In this document: positions 6,911 to 9,342 of the stretch, in pieces | Layout: every line of letters starts with the position of its first letter | How positions within the stretch are numbered: position 1 is the stretch's first letter | Assembly (NCBI GenBank): GCA_012974475.1 | Contig: JAAXQD010000001.1 | Coordinates: 1 to 9,342 of the forward strand | Direction: 5' to 3' | DNA from: Desulfobacterales bacterium | GTDB lineage: Bacteria > Desulfobacterota > Desulfobacteria > Desulfobacterales > UBA11574 | DNA length: 9,342 nt | Notes under the pieces: model-generated | The model's input: the letters and a program-made list of their open reading frames with translations, nothing else | Told to the model about the DNA's origin: nothing | Databases searched by the model: none | Translations under genes and position numbers: made by a program

Positions 6911-6934
6911 TGACAATGATCCTGACCATTGTCA
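6911..6934. repeat. Inverted repeat behind the SpoIIAA-like gene
   Basis: TGACAATG (6911-6918) and CATTGTCA (6927-6934) are perfect 8-bp arms around ATCCTGAC. The repeat lies 22 bases past the stop of the gene at 6957. No T run follows in either direction, so it is not a classic terminator. It may be an RNA 3' hairpin or a protein site. Confidence 0.5.
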
Positions 6935-6956
6935 AATTATCTTAGTCCAGTGACAG

Positions 6957-7337
6957 TTAATCTCCCTCCATCAAACATTTCTTTGCTTCTTCAAGACTTC
7001 TGAAGATTCCTATTTTTGGGGACAGGTCGGCTGCAGCGACTTGATATACTTTCGTCAGATCAGATTCCAAGTCACGGAACACAACAACAGCCGCTTTATA
7101 ATCACCACGATCTTTTAGTTGAGATTCAAAGTATCTTGCTATCCTTATAATATCTTCCCTTTGGAAATTAGAGGGATCAGCATTTCGTACATCCCATATA
7201 ACATGCATGTCATTTTGAAAATCTGGATGTGTGAGCGACGCTTCATATGAAGACTTGATTTCTTCAAAGGTTATTTCTCCAGTTACAGTACGGATCATCA
7301 CTCCAGTTTTTTTATCGATAACTGTCTTTAGCGGCAT
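6957..7337 (-). CDS. Small soluble protein resembling SpoIIAA/STAS-like folds
   Basis: This encodes 126 residues in an alternating strand/helix pattern without membrane segments. It has an N-terminal strand pair (GVMIRTVTGEITFEEI, 12-27), a helix, strand MHVIWDVRNADPS (44-56), helix EDIIRIARYFESQL (61-74), strand YKAAVVVF (80-87), and a last helix RSLEEAKKCL (113-122). The layout is like SpoIIAA/STAS-type small proteins (Pfam SpoIIAA-like), but no phospho-acceptor serine can be assigned. The ATG at 7337 is chosen because GGAG sits about 7 bases upstream. A GTG at 7365-7367 in the same frame would overlap the stub gene upstream. It lies 13 bases after that stub. Family assignment is tentative; the gene itself is likely real. 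Confidence 0.75.
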   Translation of the reverse strand: MPLKTVIDKKTGVMIRTVTGEITFEEIKSSYEASLTHPDFQNDMHVIWDVRNADPSNFQREDIIRIARYFESQLKDRGDYKAAVVVFRDLESDLTKVYQVAAADLSPKIGIFRSLEEAKKCLMEGD

Positions 7338-7350
7338 TACACCATCTCCA

Positions 7351-7458
7351 TCAGTCTCTTTCAGCACAAAGGGTCTGTACCCTTTCCATCAATTCTTCAG
7401 GAAGCATGATGTTTAGATGCTTAGCATCTGTTTTCTCTGGGGTCGGTTTCTTTTCCAA
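7351..7458 (-). pseudogene. Ribbon-helix-helix-like stub, 35 residues
   Basis: A TTG at 7458 with AAGGA about 12 bases upstream opens a 35-residue frame reading EKTDAKHLNIMLPEELMERV and ending QTLCAERD. The strand HLNIMLP followed by helix PEELMERVQTLCAERD is the start of a CopG/Arc-type ribbon-helix-helix repressor. The second helix, which completes the DNA-binding dimer, is missing because TGA follows directly. It shares its frame with the fragment upstream, separated only by TGA at 7465-7467. It is probably a truncated relic, less likely a very small real protein. A 15-base palindrome (7415-7429) lies inside it. Confidence 0.4.
7415..7429. repeat. 15-base near-perfect palindrome
   Basis: AGATGCT-T-AGCATCT has two perfect 7-bp arms around one base. 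With a one-base centre it suits a dimeric DNA-binding protein better than an RNA hairpin. It lies inside the ribbon-helix-helix-like stub. Confidence 0.5.
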
Positions 7459-7464
7459 TTTATT

Positions 7465-7604
7465 TCATTCCTTCTGGATTATTCTTTTAACTTCTTGTGG
7501 ATCCAACCGCTTCCTCAAACTATCAGCGTTGACCCCAATTCCAATTTCAGATGCATTCCGTTATTCTTTACCACGTTATTGGAAATAGCATCTGCCAGGT
7601 TGAT
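7465..7604 (-). pseudogene. Broken small gene, unknown family
   Basis: Two minus-strand frames join into one plausible protein if one base is added at the GGGG run (plus-strand CCCC at 7533-7536). The upstream part reads LADAISNNVVKNNGMHLKLE (then LG) and the downstream part VNADSLRKRLDPQEVKRIIQ (then KE and stop). An ATG for MHLKLELG exists in the first frame. The charged helical ending looks like real coding sequence. I do not recognise the family. It overlaps the end of the WYL-like fragment by about 29 bases in another frame. Confidence 0.35.
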
Positions 7605-7949
7605 CTACTATTTCGACCGCCTTCATTCGTTTTACTGCAAATATCCTATTTCCGTTTCGCAAGTGACAGTATCCTTTAACACACAGGGTGTTACCAACTA
7701 TTTTGAATGTCTCAAGATCAATTGATCTTCTGCTTTTCTGCCCTCTCTATTCTCATAACTGAAACTGACAATTTCGTTATTTAGAGTTGCCTTTTTCAAA
7801 GTATTTAGCCTTTTTGGAAAGGCTCCGGGTCTATTAAGCCCTTCGCATCGAAAAATTTTTCGTCCATGAGCTTTGCTGTGACAGTATTCGCACAATCTAA
7901 TAAGATTATTTAATCCTTTGTATATGAACCTCCAATTATTTATCCATTT
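7576..7949 (-). pseudogene. Frame-broken HNH/zinc-knuckle plus WYL-like gene
   Basis: Two frames on the minus strand form one protein of about 120 residues. The first part contains NLIRLCEYCHSKAHG, a match to the C-terminal half of HNH or zinc-knuckle segments, then NEIVSFSYENREGRK, the usual first strand of a WYL domain. After a shift at the AAAA run (plus-strand TTTT, 7734-7737) the next frame continues SRRSIDLETFKIVG, then GYCHLRNGNRIFAVKRMKAV, the core and end of a WYL domain, which binds ligands or nucleic acid in regulators. One extra A would restore the frame. GGAGG (7929-7933) is a good binding site, but no ATG, GTG or TTG stands at the right distance, so the start also seems lost. 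It lies directly behind the IHF-beta-like gene. Confidence 0.6.
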
Positions 7950-7950
7950 T

Positions 7951-8232
7951 TCATCTCTGATAATCTACCCGCCTCTTCAATTCTTTTCCAACCCTGAAGA
8001 CCGGTAGTTTCTTTGGCTTGACTTTAACCTGTTCACTTGTCTTTGGTTTTCTTCCTATGTATGCCTTGTAATGTTTGACATAAAAACTGAAAAGGCCCCT
8101 AATTTCCACTTTGTCTCCATTAGCAAGGGCTTCAGCCATTTCCTCAAAAAATATTTCTACAACGTTCCTTGCATCAATTTTATTAAGCTTCGTTTCCTTT
8201 TTCAAAGCTCTAATAAGTTCCAATTTGATCAT
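7951..8232 (-). CDS. ihfB: Integration host factor beta-like DNA-bending protein (HU/IHF family)
   Basis: This encodes 93 residues. It opens MIKLELIRAL, has FFEEMAEALANGDKVEIRG (28-46) as in IHF-beta, then GRKPKTSE (60-67) with Pro63 as the intercalating residue, and ends FRVGKELKRRV. The common signatures RGFGSF and GRNPKTGE are altered to RGLFSF and GRKPKTSE, so it is a divergent paralogue rather than the standard subunit. Family members bend DNA as dimers with IHF-alpha or themselves. GAGGGTGA lies about 6 bases before the ATG. A promoter is visible at 8277-8305. Decayed genes follow directly. The symbol is by similarity; the partner could be the IHF-alpha-like protein at 770-1051, but that is not shown. 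Confidence 0.88.
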   Translation of the reverse strand: MIKLELIRALKKETKLNKIDARNVVEIFFEEMAEALANGDKVEIRGLFSFYVKHYKAYIGRKPKTSEQVKVKPKKLPVFRVGKELKRRVDYQR

Positions 8233-8276
8233 GGATTCACCCTCTAATGCCTTCTTGAAATATTTAATATATCAAA

Positions 8277-8305
8277 AGCATATAAGACTAAAGGTTGAAT
8301 GTCAA
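8277..8305 (-). promoter_or_regulatory. Sigma70-type promoter for the IHF-beta-like gene
   Basis: On the minus strand TTGACA (8305-8300) and TATGCT (8282-8277) are 17 bases apart, giving a leader of about 40 bases. The TTGACA plus TATATGCT arrangement also occurs in the promoter at 280-311 before the IHF-alpha-like unit. Confidence 0.5.
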
Positions 8306-8532
8306 TTCACACAAATCGCTTCATCTCAACCAAAATGCCAAGATATGAAGTGGTCTCATGTACCATAGCCATGTGCAGCTATGCACTGTTTATTGGTGAT
8401 CGAATCCTTCACTGGAAACATGGTATCAACCCCTAACCCAATGCTAACAATACTTCCTTACCCATCCTTAAACCTTCTGGTATGTTTCTTGGATAAAGCC
8501 ACTGAAAACTTTATAGGGGATGGGAGGATATC
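8306..8532. other. Intergenic stretch upstream of the receiver-domain gene
   Basis: I see no gene here on either strand. GTGCA-GCTA-TGCAC, a small inverted repeat, lies near 8373-8386. A weak promoter, TTGGAT with TTTATA 15 bases on, lies about 15-45 bases before the ATG at 8533. Its spacing is short, so support is low. Confidence 0.35.
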
Positions 8533-8775
8533 ATGGCAGTACAAAGCTTGATGTGGCTTGAAAATGGAACTGATCAGGGAATCAGATGCAGACATATCAG
8601 TGAATGGTGCAAAGTGGATTTTTATGTGTACGGCAAAGAAAGGATGCTATCAGAAATTGATAAAAACAAGTCTGATGTTGTTGTGATGGATCTGGATCTG
8701 TATGAAAGGACGGATGGTATCGAAACATCACGGAAGATACGTAATCGTTTTGACGTTCCGGTTGTTTATGTTTGA
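8533..8775 (+). pseudogene. Truncated response-regulator receiver (REC) domain
   Basis: This encodes 80 residues; a REC domain needs about 115-120. The part from residue 47 is typical: SDVVVMDLDL with the phospho-acceptor Asp53, then TDGIETSRKIRNRFDVPVVY. It stops at TGA right after PVVYV, so the conserved Thr/Ser of strand 4 and the Lys of strand 5 are missing. The N-terminal 46 residues do not show the usual pair of acidic residues after strand 1 and seem diverged or replaced. A strong site (GGGAGG) stands about 6 bases before the ATG, so it may still be translated, but phospho-relay function is unlikely. No sequence completing the domain is seen in other frames downstream. Confidence 0.65.
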
Positions 8776-8848
8776 GGTGTGGTTTTGATAGGTTGATATC
8801 ACAAGTTCTGAACCACCTTCAAAATGTAAGATAAATAGTAGGTGTCAA

Positions 8849-8875
8849 CGGTTTGGGTGTGATGATTTCAAACCG
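8849..8875. repeat. Inverted repeat with 7-bp arms
   Basis: CGGTTTG (8849-8855) and CAAACCG (8869-8875) enclose 13 bases. It lies about 75 bases after the receiver-domain stub and before the minus-strand relic. No T run follows on the plus strand. Confidence 0.4.
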
Positions 8876-8912
8876 AATCGCGACCATTTATAAAGTTGCC
8901 TGGATGTAAGAT

Positions 8913-9026
8913 TCAAGGTAGAATCAAAACATTCGGCATAAAACCAAAACAATCCCGGCTCAATATCTCGGTTGTATGGCCCTTGATTTTGTATCCGGCA
9001 ACACTCGTTAGGGCGATATCCTCACC
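8913..9026 (-). pseudogene. Relic of a second receiver (REC) domain C-terminus
   Basis: One minus-strand frame reads GEDIALTSVAGYKIKGHTTE then ILSRDCFGFMPNVLILP and a stop. It aligns with the last third of REC domains of hybrid histidine kinases, where the usual form is a hydrophobic strand, S-G-Y, a helix, then CNGFIQKPF. Here the SGY becomes AGY, and the essential Lys-Pro after GF is lost. There is no start codon or binding site, and it overlaps the end of the next gene in another frame. It is probably a leftover of a deleted sensor kinase. Confidence 0.45.
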
Positions 9027-9342
9027 TAAAAAAATTATTATTTAACCAAACTTCAAGCACCCCTTTTCGCGCATTCGGATATTTTTGACTCAAATCTTTA
9101 ATTTTAATATTAGTGTCTTCAAGATTCATAAATGGGCTGACAAACTTGGTTGAATACTTTTGCAAAAGAAGTGCTCCTGCTCGATCCTCACTATGGAAGT
9201 AACGGATATCATTATTTTGATAATCAACCCTTTCTATATCGAGAACACCAAAGCCTTCAAGTTGAAGTAAAATAGCAAGATATTCCATTAGTTCTTTATT
9301 TTTTTCACTCGTATAATACAAAGATACAGCATAATCATCACG
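9022..9342 (-). CDS. C-terminal part of a protein cut by the right edge
   Basis: The frame is open from the edge (about 106 residues visible) and ends at TGA 9022-9024. A TTG at 9321 is an internal codon, not a start. The pattern is a strand (AVSLYYTSEKN), a helix (ELMEYLAILLQLEGFGV), a strand (IERVDY), then DIRYFHSEDRAGALLLQKY. This resembles LytR_C-like or similar C-terminal domains, in which a flexible peptide-binding or cell-envelope module contains IRYF..ED..GA..L. The ending, KGVLEVWLNNNFFR, is consistent with a domain end. The N-terminal part, and so the protein's role, is outside the window. Confidence 0.65.
   Translation of the reverse strand, partial: RDDYAVSLYYTSEKNKELMEYLAILLQLEGFGVLDIERVDYQNNDIRYFHSEDRAGALLLQKYSTKFVSPFMNLEDTNIKIKDLSQKYPNARKGVLEVWLNNNFFR

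Noticed and set aside
6717..6935. Minus-strand open frame of 72 residues
   Set aside because: It contains the promoter of the HesB/IscA-like gene and an inverted repeat, and shows no protein pattern.
7417..7725. Plus-strand open frame of 102 residues
   Set aside because: It is a shadow of the frame-broken minus-strand coding sequence; its Phe/Ser-rich composition is typical of antisense reading.

Overview
The window most likely comes from a sulfate-reducing or related anaerobic member of the Desulfobacterota (Desulfobacterales type). This is an inference. It rests on a tungsten aldehyde:ferredoxin oxidoreductase (AOR) of the strict-anaerobe type, on IHF/HU-like paralogues, on a HesB/IscA-like protein with a cysteine-rich tail, and on small membrane proteins of a kind I associate with that group. 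No rRNA, tRNA, CRISPR array or intact mobile element is visible. The AOR gene is visibly richer in G+C than the AT-rich flanks, and the last 3 kb looks like accessory, partly decayed DNA.

Layout, left to right. Bases 1-370 hold no supported complete gene but carry a good promoter. It drives a four-helix membrane protein (378-749) and, 20 bp on, an IHF-alpha-like gene (770-1051). A small membrane protein faces them on the minus strand (1137-1451). A sigma70-type promoter then leads into the AOR gene (1732-3468), which ends in a strong hairpin terminator. Behind it is a 207-residue protein with a ThiS/MoaD-like beta-grasp N-terminal half (3544-4167).

On the minus strand, reading from 5811 down to 4245, are a PilZ (c-di-GMP receptor) protein, a small C-terminally membrane-anchored protein and a 268-residue helical soluble protein. 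They look like one operon. After a roughly 580-bp gene-poor stretch come a promoter-to-terminator HesB/IscA-like unit (6392-6703, minus) and a small protein resembling SpoIIAA/STAS-like folds (6957-7337, minus).

From about 7350 to the right edge the minus strand contains hidden, frame-broken coding sequence. An HNH/zinc-knuckle plus WYL-like gene is split by a frameshift. A second small gene is split at a G run, and a 35-residue ribbon-helix-helix-like stub ends early. Upstream of these is an intact IHF-beta-like gene (7951-8232). On the plus strand a response-regulator receiver domain is cut off before its conserved Thr and Lys (8533-8775). A second receiver-domain relic lies on the minus strand (8913-9026), and the C-terminal end of another gene runs off the right edge.

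Functionally, the AOR with its beta-grasp neighbour and the PilZ three-gene unit are the two most coherent modules. I see no complete, clearly new defence system. The most interesting leads are the AOR-linked beta-grasp protein with an internal LRRGG, the PilZ/anchor/helical-protein operon, and the decayed WYL/HNH locus that ordinary ORF calling would miss.
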